NCBI GenBank assembly: GCA_965277535.1
Contig: OZ255825.1
Span: 3,224,001 to 3,288,000, forward strand
Direction of reading: 5' to 3'
From: Ilyomonas sp965277535
GTDB lineage: Bacteria > Bacteroidota > Bacteroidia > Chitinophagales > Chitinophagaceae
Length of the DNA: 64,000 nt
The notes beneath the pieces are model-generated. The model ran no database searches. It saw only the letters and a program-made list of their open reading frames with translations, and had not been told where the DNA came from. The position numbers and the translations under genes are program-made. Below are positions 51,337-60,154 of the stretch, one piece after another (positions within the stretch are counted from its first letter, which is position 1; each line of letters opens with the position of its first letter).

Positions 51337-53337
51337 TCAAATCTGGATCACATCAATCTCAGCACCACGGGCTTTGGCTTCATCAATCATGTGTTGCGTA
51401 CCGCCCGGTCCGTCACCGCCTTTACCGTTCCAAACCGCTATCAAACTGGTATCGTCGCCACCGCAAATCAACGAACTATACAACATCCACAAATTGTTTC
51501 GTTCCCAAATGGTATAACCTTCCTTTTTTTGCAGCCAGTTGGGTAAGTCCATACTTTGCGAAAGCACGTGCCTGTCTAATGCGTGATACAAATTGTAAAA
51601 GCGTTCTGTCCAATCCGCACCTGCAAAAGAAACGGACTCTACTACAAATTGTTCTGCGGGTACTGCCAGGTACAAATGCGTTTTAATGCCAAGTTCTTTG
51701 CACACTTCATGAAACAAAATATCGCCTCCGCAAGCACCGCCTGCAATACCGGTTATCTTATCCTTGTCGTCGTTATTATCGGTTAGTTGTTGTTGAACGG
51801 CGGCTTTTATTTTATCCCGGATTTCTTCTTCTCTTGAAGGTGGAAAGCGCGGCTCTTTCCGGTCGGGCTGGTCAATCATGTGTCCGGTAAACAGCAAATA
51901 ATGCTTGTTGCTTTTGTGAGTGTAATGCACATTTTCAAAAGCCTTTAAAGCCGCATCGGTATTGAGTGGCAGCACGTGTAAGCTTTTGTAAAGAAGCAGT
52001 TGGTTATGGCTCGATTCGTAATTAAAATCGGTTGCCATCTGTATCACTTGCCGGTACAAGTTTTCTACCCGCTTTGGGTTGGAAGTAACCAGCAGCGCAT
52101 AGTCGGCTTCTGACATGCTCAACCAGGGATTTCTGCTATCTTCGTTGGCTGTTCTTTTTTCCTGTGCAGACAAAGCAGCTTTTACCAAAACCAACAATTG
52201 CGCATGTCGTTCTTCATATTGTTTTAACCTTGCATCGGCTTCTTCTCCAGTTTCCCACAACGCTTCCCACACATCGGGCAATTGTGTAATGAGCGATAAA
52301 ATAATCGAGAGCGTTGCCAGCGCATTTAAACCCGAATAACAATGGTTGAGGTCTTCATTATAAGCCTGTTCATAACACTCATAACATTGATATAGGTAAG
52401 ACGATTCTAATGCATCTGAAGCATCGTCTGATTTGTTACCTCGCTTCCAGGCATTCACCCAACGGCTTTTATAATTGCGTGCTTTTAAAGCATACACTTC
52501 TGCACGCTTATTATCGTCCAACTGGTGATAGTTTTGTAAGATGCGATGCACGCAGGCATCTGATTGGGCAATCAATTCAATGCCGTCTTCATAGTGCCGG
52601 TGTATTACATCCTCACTCAATCGTTGATAAATGGTTGCCAGCCTGTCGTTCGCATCCAGATCATCAGGTTTATAATTGCGTATTTTTTCCCATGTAAGCC
52701 GTGCTACATCATACGATTTAATATTGAATTGCACATCACCTACCAGCCGCAAAGCCGGAATTTCCCATTCAAAAGATTCGGCTTCCGCAGCCAATAGTGC
52801 CAGCTTGCCTTCCTGCTTGCACGTGCTGGCAACTTCCAGTTCTTCATCAAAATCGGGCGGCACGGCAAGAAACGCTTCTGCGTTTTGCGGCTCTAAATTG
52901 GGCAGCATGTAAAACACAGGACTGTCCTTTCGATTGTCTTGCAAAGTATCGGTTAAACCTCGTACCAAATTGGGTACGCACTCAGCCGGGTTTGCTGCAT
53001 CATAACTTAAATAACGATCGGTTTTTAAATCGAAAGGAATTTCATCTTTGTTGCAACGAATCAAAAACGTTCGTTTGTCGCGCAGCGCATGACGGATGCC
53101 CAATTCATAAAATACATTGGCGTTGTGAACGGAAACATCGGCAATAACAATATCGGCGGTAAGCAGCCTGGCAAACATGTCTTCGCGGATGTTGCCCGCT
53201 TCAAAAATAGAAGCTGTGGTGCTGCCGGTAATACTCGTTTGACGTAAAGCCGGTTGAATTAATTCGGCATCCACTTTATCAAAATCTACCTCGTCTTTTA
53301 TACCAAACGGGCGAACAATAAAAGCGTTGAATAACAT
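51337..53337 (-). CDS. Multidomain conflict-system sensor: deoxyribosyltransferase/TIR-like, TRAFs-binding (DUF4071), SLOG-like
   Basis: 666 residues from Met at 53337. (1) About 1-130: a Rossmann-like domain with ADIVIADVSVHNANVFYELGIRHALR, the block shared by nucleoside deoxyribosyltransferase- and TIR-like proteins. (2) About 170-500: an all-helical region resembling the MAP3K TRAFs-binding domain (DUF4071), with YQCYECYEQAYNEDLNHCYSGLNALATL. (3) About 515-666: an alpha/beta domain with LLFTGHMIDQPDR and GIAGGACGGDILFHEVCKELGI, the glycine-rich loop of SLOG/YpsA-like nucleotide-binding folds. Proteins of this kind are predicted to sense or make nucleotide signals in bacterial immunity. The patatin-like phospholipase gene lies just upstream on the same strand. 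Domain calls rest on motif memory. Confidence 0.75.
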   Translation of the reverse strand: MLFNAFIVRPFGIKDEVDFDKVDAELIQPALRQTSITGSTTASIFEAGNIREDMFARLLTADIVIADVSVHNANVFYELGIRHALRDKRTFLIRCNKDEIPFDLKTDRYLSYDAANPAECVPNLVRGLTDTLQDNRKDSPVFYMLPNLEPQNAEAFLAVPPDFDEELEVASTCKQEGKLALLAAEAESFEWEIPALRLVGDVQFNIKSYDVARLTWEKIRNYKPDDLDANDRLATIYQRLSEDVIHRHYEDGIELIAQSDACVHRILQNYHQLDDNKRAEVYALKARNYKSRWVNAWKRGNKSDDASDALESSYLYQCYECYEQAYNEDLNHCYSGLNALATLSIILSLITQLPDVWEALWETGEEADARLKQYEERHAQLLVLVKAALSAQEKRTANEDSRNPWLSMSEADYALLVTSNPKRVENLYRQVIQMATDFNYESSHNQLLLYKSLHVLPLNTDAALKAFENVHYTHKSNKHYLLFTGHMIDQPDRKEPRFPPSREEEIRDKIKAAVQQQLTDNNDDKDKITGIAGGACGGDILFHEVCKELGIKTHLYLAVPAEQFVVESVSFAGADWTERFYNLYHALDRHVLSQSMDLPNWLQKKEGYTIWERNNLWMLYSSLICGGDDTSLIAVWNGKGGDGPGGTQHMIDEAKARGAEIDVIQI

Positions 53338-53358
53338 GAGCGTTTGTTTTTGCAGGAA

Positions 53359-53430
53359 TTTGCCACGAAGACTCAAAGGCACTAAGTTTTCTTTTATTGA
53401 TTCTTTATGCCTTCGTGTCTTTGTGGCAAA
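53359..53430. repeat. Dyad repeat between the two effector genes
   Basis: TTTGCCACGAAG (53359-53370) pairs, with mismatches, with CTTTGTGGCAAA (53419-53430); further AAGGCAcTAAG and CTTTaTGCCTT match inside. CTTCGTGTCTTTGTGGC is a unit seen in intergenic regions of many bacteria. Confidence 0.6.
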
Positions 53431-53438
53431 ACAAAATA

Positions 53439-54593
53439 TTATACAAAAGAGCCGAAATGCTTCATCGAAACCTGCTTCGCTGCGGCTGCGCCAACAGTTT
53501 GCAAATCGTCAATGTATTGCACCGAATCCATCTGCCGTACATGGTCAGAGTTGATATTGCTCAAACCTAATGCTGACAAGCCTTCCGGGCTTAAATCAAC
53601 ATTGTACCGGGCGTATAAAAAATGTCGTTTGGTATCCTGCGATAAATTGATCGCATTGCCGGCCGCATCCATCGGAATCATATCGTTCAACTCTCTGTCT
53701 AACGCTGCGCCGAACGTGCATCTGCCAATGGTTCTGCAATTAATATCCTGGTCGGTTAGGGTAGCATACATGAGGTTAGTAGGAAGATTAGAGAGAGTGT
53801 TCACAAGGTTATGATATTCACCAGCTGAAGGCGATGCGCCGGTACCAATGGAAACGAGGAGCAGCTTGTCTTCGCCCACTTCCCAAGCCAATTTATAAGC
53901 GGGTTGCGTTGCCATGCGGTACAACAAAAACGCAGGATTGTTGTAAGGCGTAACGCCGCCGTCCACAAAAACAAAAGTCTCATTTGAGTCGTTAGGATTC
54001 CATTGCAATGTTTCAGGCGGAAAATAAACCGGCGCGGCGGTGCTGGCGCGAACTAGTTGGTACAGTTTGATATTGGCATTGCAATCGGCACGCAGCTTAT
54101 CATTGTATTTTGCCAACGGGTTGTTGCTGATGGGCCACGGCGAATCGGTACTGCGGTTCATGGTACAAACCATTAGGAGGCATTTGAATTTGCCGTTATC
54201 AAAGTGCATATCGGTATCAGCACCAAATGTGTCCTGCAACGCGTCTAACAAAGGACCCGATTGATACAGCGATTTCCATTCTTTCAGCAGCCAGTTTTTA
54301 TCGAACATGGCTTTTCCTTTGTCGATATAAAACTGAAGCAATTGGTGTACGCTCATGCCAAGCGATAAGCCTGCCGCAATGATAGCGCCGGTGCTGGTTC
54401 CTGAAATGTAATCGAAGTAATCGGAGAGGCGGAAATCATCGCCTTTACCCAATTCTTCTTTCAATTGCTTTTCCATTTCGGCTAAAATCTGCAACGTGAT
54501 AACGCCGCGAATGCCGCCGCCGTCCAGCGCCAGCATTTTGCGCGGTTGTTGTGTTTCAAAACGTTCGGCCAAAGAACCAAAGGGTGATGACAT
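53439..54593 (-). CDS. Patatin-like phospholipase (CapV-like)
   Basis: 384 residues from Met at 54593. All patatin hallmarks are present: LALDGGGIRGVITL (oxyanion Gly-rich loop), SGTSTGAIIAAGLSLG (GxSxG nucleophile Ser) and FVDGGVTPYNNPAF (DGG, catalytic Asp). These enzymes hydrolyse membrane phospholipids. Relatives serve as effectors that kill the infected cell, such as CapV in CBASS, activated by cyclic nucleotides. Here it precedes by 101 bases a multidomain nucleotide-sensing protein, so a two-gene abortive-infection module is plausible. No cyclase is adjacent. No signal peptide. Confidence 0.92.
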   Translation of the reverse strand: MSSPFGSLAERFETQQPRKMLALDGGGIRGVITLQILAEMEKQLKEELGKGDDFRLSDYFDYISGTSTGAIIAAGLSLGMSVHQLLQFYIDKGKAMFDKNWLLKEWKSLYQSGPLLDALQDTFGADTDMHFDNGKFKCLLMVCTMNRSTDSPWPISNNPLAKYNDKLRADCNANIKLYQLVRASTAAPVYFPPETLQWNPNDSNETFVFVDGGVTPYNNPAFLLYRMATQPAYKLAWEVGEDKLLLVSIGTGASPSAGEYHNLVNTLSNLPTNLMYATLTDQDINCRTIGRCTFGAALDRELNDMIPMDAAGNAINLSQDTKRHFLYARYNVDLSPEGLSALGLSNINSDHVRQMDSVQYIDDLQTVGAAAAKQVSMKHFGSFV

Positions 54594-54817
54594 AGATTGT
54601 TTTTTATTGATAAAAAATGAAGAATACAAATGCAATCAGGGAAAGAAAGTTTGTTTGATTAGTCGCAACTTTTTGTTTTGCGTGAATAACAAATGTAAGA
54701 TTGTTTGGAAAGAGGTGAGGTTTTTTTGGAGAAGGATTAAAAGGAGAAAATGTTTTGAGAAGTTAAGTACAAATGTTTGCGTTGTGTTGTATCACTTATG
54801 TTGTTAAGATCCTTTTG

Positions 54818-55543
54818 TTAGGGGTTGCGTTTGTTCTTGATAAAGCCTTTCCAAAATTTTTTGTAATCAAACTCTGCTTCTGATAAGTCAAATTCTTTTT
54901 GAGTTATAAAAGTTGTATCTCTTAAATTGTTGTTTGATACTTTATAGAGTCGCAAGATTGCATTCTCTTTATCTTCATTAATCTTGTAATGAATTGGTGC
55001 AGTATAGTAAAAAACTTGCCTTAATCCATCTAATTTAAAAATATTGGTTTCATTATAATTATGGCTTTCATAATTGTTGCTATAAAGCTTTTGTTTTTTG
55101 TCGATTAAACACCAGTCAAAAGCAAGCACAATTGGTTTTGTTGAGAACCGCATTTGATTTTCCTCAAATAAATAAACTTCATTACCACGCAACAATGAAT
55201 TTTGAAAGTCATTAAAGCCATCTTGATTTATGTCTGTTTTTATTGAATAACCATTAACTCCATACGGTATTTTCAAGTTCATTTTCCAGTTTTCATTTTT
55301 CCAAACGTCCAGCTCTAAGTCGCTTGTGCTATCCGGATTGGAGAATAATTTAAACTTTGTTTTTCTAACAGAAAAAGTATCAACATAACCACTTGAAAAA
55401 TTTTCAATTTCATTTTTTGTTTTGTCGTAGTTTAAATAATGTTTCTGTGGCTTTTTAGAAAAATAAGACAGGTCGGCTTTTACCTGTTGTCCGTACAATG
55501 CGATTGAAATAAATAACAGTAACAAGATTAGTAATTTTCGCAT
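54818..55543 (-). CDS. Secreted hypothetical protein with EF-hand-like loop
   Basis: 241 residues with a signal peptide (KLLILLLLFISIALYG). KTDINQDGFNDF is a calcium-binding dockerin/EF-hand-like loop as in FG-GAP proteins. The rest is beta-rich and rich in Asn, Lys and Tyr. No family recognised. The start lies 24 bases after the vapC-like stop, so the three genes may be co-transcribed. Confidence 0.65.
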   Translation of the reverse strand: MRKLLILLLLFISIALYGQQVKADLSYFSKKPQKHYLNYDKTKNEIENFSSGYVDTFSVRKTKFKLFSNPDSTSDLELDVWKNENWKMNLKIPYGVNGYSIKTDINQDGFNDFQNSLLRGNEVYLFEENQMRFSTKPIVLAFDWCLIDKKQKLYSNNYESHNYNETNIFKLDGLRQVFYYTAPIHYKINEDKENAILRLYKVSNNNLRDTTFITQKEFDLSEAEFDYKKFWKGFIKNKRNP

Positions 55544-55567
55544 AAGGTTACCGCTAACAGGGTTAAC

Positions 55568-55957
55568 TTAATCAATCAGCACTAATGTATCTATCCTCTC
55601 GAAATGCTTTCTATTCAAAGTCGCTAAAGGAAAATTGTAGGCAACTGCGGTGGCTGCAATAAACAAGTCTGCAAGTTCAATTTGTTTTCGCTTCTTTTTT
55701 AAAGCGTTATTTAATGCAACTGCTGTGTCCACAGAAGCCTCATCAAGAGATATAATGGTGATGGCTTGCAAAACGCTGTTCCAAAAGTTCATTTGGATTG
55801 GGGTTGCTCCAGCATAAATTTCGTATTTTGTTATAGATGAGATAGCAAAAGTATAGCCTCGTCGAACCAGCTTTATCCAAACTGTTTTTTCCTTGTCTGT
55901 CTTCCGATAATAATCAATGAGAATGGATGTATCAACCAATACTACTTTGTTCGCCAT
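55568..55957 (-). CDS. PIN-domain ribonuclease toxin (VapC family)
   Basis: 129 residues, full length for VapC. Acidic site residues: VLVDTSILIDYY (Asp9), SITKYEIYAG (Glu) and IELADLFIAATAVA (Asp). Unlike the PIN gene at 10560, this one is intact. VapC toxins cleave tRNA or rRNA when free of antitoxin. It overlaps the antitoxin gene by 16 bases. Confidence 0.92.
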   Translation of the reverse strand: MANKVVLVDTSILIDYYRKTDKEKTVWIKLVRRGYTFAISSITKYEIYAGATPIQMNFWNSVLQAITIISLDEASVDTAVALNNALKKKRKQIELADLFIAATAVAYNFPLATLNRKHFERIDTLVLID

Positions 55958-56166
55958 TGGTTGATAACTTTTCTATTTTTGGCAATCGTTTCCAGTTGTT
56001 TTTTTGTAGCGGTCGGACCATTCAAAAGCAATACCTCAAGGTCAACTGATTGATTGCTTTTAGATTCCTTTTCAATTTCAGATTTTAATTGCTGTAATTG
56101 TTTTGAAGGTAAGGCTTTCACAATTTCAATCAACTGGTCAAACCCTATGTTCATTTGTAATTGCAT
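55942..56166 (-). CDS. Antitoxin partner of the VapC toxin
   Basis: 74 residues (70 if the second Met is used). It has a helical N-terminus (FDQLIEIVKALPSKQLQQLKSEIEKES) and a basic tail (KNRKVINQWRTK). This is typical of Bacteroidota antitoxins preceding PIN genes, without a classic AbrB or RHH domain I can assign. The overlap with the toxin gene supports pairing. Confidence 0.75.
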   Translation of the reverse strand: MQLQMNIGFDQLIEIVKALPSKQLQQLKSEIEKESKSNQSVDLEVLLLNGPTATKKQLETIAKNRKVINQWRTK

Positions 56167-56289
56167 GATGTCAAATTTATGAAGTTTTGTTGAAGAAACA
56201 GTTTACAATAAATTCATGCAATCAACTCCATTTTTGTATGGCGCCTCTTTCAAAAAACAGGCAAAAACAAATCCCAATTATCCATCATC

Positions 56290-58233
56290 TCATCCCAACA
56301 ATCCAACCTTCACCTGCACAATTTCTTTCAGTAAAGCTCTTGCTGCAGCAGCGATGCCGTCCGCATCGTAGCCGCATTCAGTATGAAGTTCTTTCAAGGT
56401 TCCGTGTTCAATAATCCGGTCGGGAATGCCAAGCATTTTTACTTCGGCGGTGTAGTTTTGTTTTGCCATAAATTCTAATACGGCACTGCCAAAGCCACCT
56501 TCAATGCAGCCATCTTCAACCGTAATAATTTTAGTGTGTTTAGCAAATACTTCGTGCAATAAATCTTCATCCAAAGGCTTTACAAAACGCAGGTCGTAAT
56601 GCGCTGCATCAATGCCTTCCATTTTTAACTGGCGAATAGCAGCCGTTGCAAAGTTTCCGGGATGACCAATGGATAAAATGGCAACGTCCCTTCCTTCTTT
56701 TAGTTTTCGGCCTTTTCCAATTTCTATCTTTTCAAAAGGCGTTTGCCAGTTGTGCAATACGCCTTCGCCACGCGGATAACGAATCACAAACGGCAATTTG
56801 GTTTCATCCAATTGTGCCGTGTACATCAGGTTGCGCAATTCCTGTTCATTCATTGGCGCGCTGATAATCATGTTGGGAATGCAGCGGAAATAAGCGATGT
56901 CATAAGCACCATGATGCGTTGGGCCATCTTCGCCCACCAAACCCGCTCTGTCTAAGCAAAAAATAACGGGCAGTTTTTGTATGGCAACATCATGCACCAC
57001 CTGGTCAAAAGCGCGTTGCATGAAAGATGAATAAATGTTGCAAAACGGTCGCAAGCCTTGCGTGGCAAGACCGGCACTTAATGTAACCGCATGTTGCTCG
57101 CAGATGCCCACATCAAAGGCACGGTCGGGCATTTCATCCATCATCATTTTTAGTGAGCAGCCACTTGGCATTGCCGGCGTGATGCCCATGATTTTTTTAT
57201 TGTCTTTCGCCAGTTCGATAATGGTTTTTCCAAACACATCCTGGTATTTTGGCGGCTGCGGCATATCGTATCTCTTCTTGTAAATTTCGCCGGTTACCTT
57301 ATCAAACAAACCGGGTGCGTGCCATTTGGTTTGGTCTTTTTCTGCCAGCGAATAACCCTTTCCTTTTACCGTAACAATGTGCAGGAGCTTGGGGCCGGGA
57401 ATGTTTTTTAAATCGTGTAAAGTGTCAACCAACTTGGTGATGTTATGTCCATCTATCGGTCCAAAATATCGGAAATTCAAAGCTTCAAACAAGTTGCTCC
57501 GTTTGCTTACCATGCCTTTAATTCCGGCTTCCAGCTTGCTTGCCATATCCCGCGTGAAACGCTTACCCACAGGCAATTTGCCAAGCAGTTGCCATACATC
57601 ATCGCGTAGCTTATTGTACGTTTGCGAGGTGGTAATGTCGGTTAAATATTCTTTCAGTGCACCCACATTCTGGTCAATGCCAATGCCGTTGTCGTTCAAT
57701 ACTACCAGCATATCCGCATCCGCAACACCAGCGTGATTCAAAGCTTCGAAAGCCATGCCTGCTGTCATTGCACCATCGCCAATTACAGCAACTGATTTAC
57801 GATCTTCTCCTTTGTATTTTGCCGCCATTGCCATGCCCAGCGCAGCCGATACTGAAGTGGAAGAATGACCCACGCCAAACGTATCGTATTCACTTTCGCT
57901 GCGTTTGGGAAAACCGCTGATGCCTTTGTATTTGCGGTTGGTGTAAAACACATCTCTGCGTCCTGTTAGAATTTTATGTCCATACGCCTGATGACCTACA
58001 TCCCATACCAACTGGTCGTAAGGGGTGTTGTACACGTAATGCAACGCCACCGTCAACTCAACCACGCCGAGGCTTGCGGCAAAGTGTCCGCCATGCACGC
58101 TCACTACATCAATAATATACTGCCGCAGTTCATCAGACAGCTGGTGAAGTTGCGTTCTGTCCAGCTTTTTAATGTCATTGGGTGAGTTTATGGTTTGCAG
58201 CAGCGCGCCGGGCGTGATTTCCATGTGTTGCAT
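56290..58233 (-). CDS. dxs: 1-deoxy-D-xylulose-5-phosphate synthase
   Basis: 647 residues. Thiamine-diphosphate enzyme that joins pyruvate and glyceraldehyde 3-phosphate in the first step of the MEP isoprenoid pathway. Blocks: VHGGHFAASLGVVELTVALHYV, VWDVGHQAYGHKILTGRRD, the ThDP motif GDGAMTAGMAFEALNHAG...LNDNGIGID, and FDVGICEQHAVTLSAGLA in the C-terminal part. Start at 58233 or the Met three codons later. The stop codon lies in a GGGAT-type repeat. Confidence 0.95.
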   Translation of the reverse strand: MQHMEITPGALLQTINSPNDIKKLDRTQLHQLSDELRQYIIDVVSVHGGHFAASLGVVELTVALHYVYNTPYDQLVWDVGHQAYGHKILTGRRDVFYTNRKYKGISGFPKRSESEYDTFGVGHSSTSVSAALGMAMAAKYKGEDRKSVAVIGDGAMTAGMAFEALNHAGVADADMLVVLNDNGIGIDQNVGALKEYLTDITTSQTYNKLRDDVWQLLGKLPVGKRFTRDMASKLEAGIKGMVSKRSNLFEALNFRYFGPIDGHNITKLVDTLHDLKNIPGPKLLHIVTVKGKGYSLAEKDQTKWHAPGLFDKVTGEIYKKRYDMPQPPKYQDVFGKTIIELAKDNKKIMGITPAMPSGCSLKMMMDEMPDRAFDVGICEQHAVTLSAGLATQGLRPFCNIYSSFMQRAFDQVVHDVAIQKLPVIFCLDRAGLVGEDGPTHHGAYDIAYFRCIPNMIISAPMNEQELRNLMYTAQLDETKLPFVIRYPRGEGVLHNWQTPFEKIEIGKGRKLKEGRDVAILSIGHPGNFATAAIRQLKMEGIDAAHYDLRFVKPLDEDLLHEVFAKHTKIITVEDGCIEGGFGSAVLEFMAKQNYTAEVKMLGIPDRIIEHGTLKELHTECGYDADGIAAAARALLKEIVQVKVGLLG

Positions 58234-58282
58234 TATTTATGTAAAAATAAGTATTGAAAAATAAACGATGATTGGTATGTAA

Positions 58283-58306
58283 AAAGCCTCATTGGAATGA
58301 GGCTTT
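58283..58306 (-). terminator. Terminator of the DUF4836 gene
   Basis: AAAGCCTCATT (58283-58293) pairs perfectly with AATGAGGCTTT (58296-58306) around GG. On the minus strand the stem is followed by TTAC after five T residues. Confidence 0.85.
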
Positions 58307-58328
58307 GCAAAGGTTTGTTTTTGATGAT

Positions 58329-59999
58329 TTATTTACCCGTTGAATCTGTCATCGTTGCGGTAGTAGAATCAGTAGCCTCTGGCATCGTTACATCATCCGT
58401 TCCAGTAGCTTCTTTCATTCTTTTCATAGTTTGTGATAAAGAGCCGAAATAGCGGGTTAAGGTTGCCAGACTATTTTCTTTTTCATTCACTGTGTGCAGT
58501 TCCAAATGCCCTTTCACTGAACCATCGCTGTAATTGTCCGAAGTGGTAATCACATCTTTAAAAGTTTTTTTGGCTTCATCCATCATTTCACCCGAAGAAG
58601 AGTCTTTGGGCATTGCGTTTAAGACGCTTGCAATATCAACATAAAAAGCAACTGCTGTACCTTTGGTTTTGCCCGAAATATCAGATGACAATGTTACTTT
58701 TCCTGAACCTGTATTGTATTGTTTTATCAGTGCCGAATCGTTTGAAAGCACAACATTTTTATTGTCTGTATACATGGTAAATGCTGTTGGGCTTCCGTCT
58801 GAAAAAACAGGCGCATACTGTCCGTTTTTCTGCACCATTAAACCTTGTTTAGCCAAAGCCGCCATAATCTTATCGTAGCTCCTTTTATCGCCAATGGCTG
58901 CGTCCACAATCAGCTTGGCGGTAGGCGAAGAATATTTGTAACCCTGTACTTCTTTTTGCTGCATACCCACGTTTGAAAAGACAACTGCAAAATCGCCTTT
59001 AAATGCTCGCACAATATCATCCACGGTGTAGCCCTGGTTTTGTAAAAACTGATTGGCGGTTTGCAATACGCCGGTAAAATTTAAAATGGCAATTATCAAT
59101 TTCGGGTCAAAAGAAAACAAGGCATAACCATTCACGTTGCCGGGATATTTGTTGAGCAAATCCATGTCAACCTTAGGTCCGGCGTATTTCTTCAATGTAT
59201 CGGCAAATGTTGCGTTGGGATACGATTTTACATCCATCACCACATCACCATTTTCAAAATTAATGGTGCCGGCTGTGTAAGTGTCTTTCAGTAAATCAGA
59301 AGCCTTGCTCATGCCCAGCATCGGAATGGTTGATAAAGCTCCGTTAGAATTTGACCAAAAGAAAACATCTGCCTTGCCATCATTGGCGTCTTTAAATTGT
59401 TTGACCGAAGCCAGCGAAGCATCTTCTTTTTGTACAAACAAAGAAGTTAGCTGTTGGTGCGCGGCGTCTGGTGAGGCAGCCTGACTGCCGTTTTGCGTGT
59501 TAATAGATGTTACGTTGTCAATCAAAACAATATCATCGTTCCAGCCTGCTACAAAGCCGTTTTTCAAAGTAGCGTAGCTGTAGTCAGCCTCTTTTTTGAT
59601 TTGTGCCGATGGCATTTTTTTCTTTAAAAAATCTTCAAACTGAGATGGTTTATTCAACACAGCTACAATGCCTGTGGTGGCAGACGAACCGCTCATCATA
59701 CTGCCTGTTTGATTGACAAATAAAAAAATGTCTTTGGAAAGATCAATGCCTGAATTTTCAATGTCTTTCGACGTAATCAACATAGACGTATCGCTGCCAA
59801 CTGCAGAGCGCATGAGGGAGTCTAAACTCACTTTACTATCGGCTAATTTATCGCTTAATTTTTTTGGGTTGATTGCCAATACAACCGAAGCATCTTTAGG
59901 AATGTATCGGGTTTGTTTTGGGGCCGATGATTTACACGAAGCCATAAAAACAACCATGAAAAGCAGCCAGGCTGCAAGGGTAAAATTAGTTTTGAACAT
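58329..59999 (-). CDS. DUF4836 family lipoprotein
   Basis: 556 residues from Met at 59999; the frame runs on to 60101 but the lipoprotein signal (LAAWLLFMVVFMASC) begins at this Met. The body matches the DUF4836 layout of Bacteroidota: TRYIPKDASVVLAINPKKLSDKLA near the start and GYALFSFDPKLIIAILNFTGV in the middle. A Thr/Ser-rich tail ends it. An outer-membrane or periplasmic lipoprotein without known activity. Has its own terminator. Confidence 0.85.
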   Translation of the reverse strand: MFKTNFTLAAWLLFMVVFMASCKSSAPKQTRYIPKDASVVLAINPKKLSDKLADSKVSLDSLMRSAVGSDTSMLITSKDIENSGIDLSKDIFLFVNQTGSMMSGSSATTGIVAVLNKPSQFEDFLKKKMPSAQIKKEADYSYATLKNGFVAGWNDDIVLIDNVTSINTQNGSQAASPDAAHQQLTSLFVQKEDASLASVKQFKDANDGKADVFFWSNSNGALSTIPMLGMSKASDLLKDTYTAGTINFENGDVVMDVKSYPNATFADTLKKYAGPKVDMDLLNKYPGNVNGYALFSFDPKLIIAILNFTGVLQTANQFLQNQGYTVDDIVRAFKGDFAVVFSNVGMQQKEVQGYKYSSPTAKLIVDAAIGDKRSYDKIMAALAKQGLMVQKNGQYAPVFSDGSPTAFTMYTDNKNVVLSNDSALIKQYNTGSGKVTLSSDISGKTKGTAVAFYVDIASVLNAMPKDSSSGEMMDEAKKTFKDVITTSDNYSDGSVKGHLELHTVNEKENSLATLTRYFGSLSQTMKRMKEATGTDDVTMPEATDSTTATMTDSTGK

Positions 60000-60154
60000 G
60001 AAAAAGTTTTGAAGCGAAAATATTGATTTTGTGTTATTATCTGAACTTAGATTACTATGATGTTTAAGATTTGTGGGATTGGATGAAGTTTGTTTTTGCA
60101 CGAATATTCAATCTTACTCATTCAATGTTCAATTATTTTTGGCTAAAAGCCGTG

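Noticed and set aside
54818..55565. Second integron-like cassette (ctgttagcggtaacc before the ATG)
   Set aside because: The motif before the start resembles the cassette-like unit at 41680, but no matching inverted copy was found after the stop.
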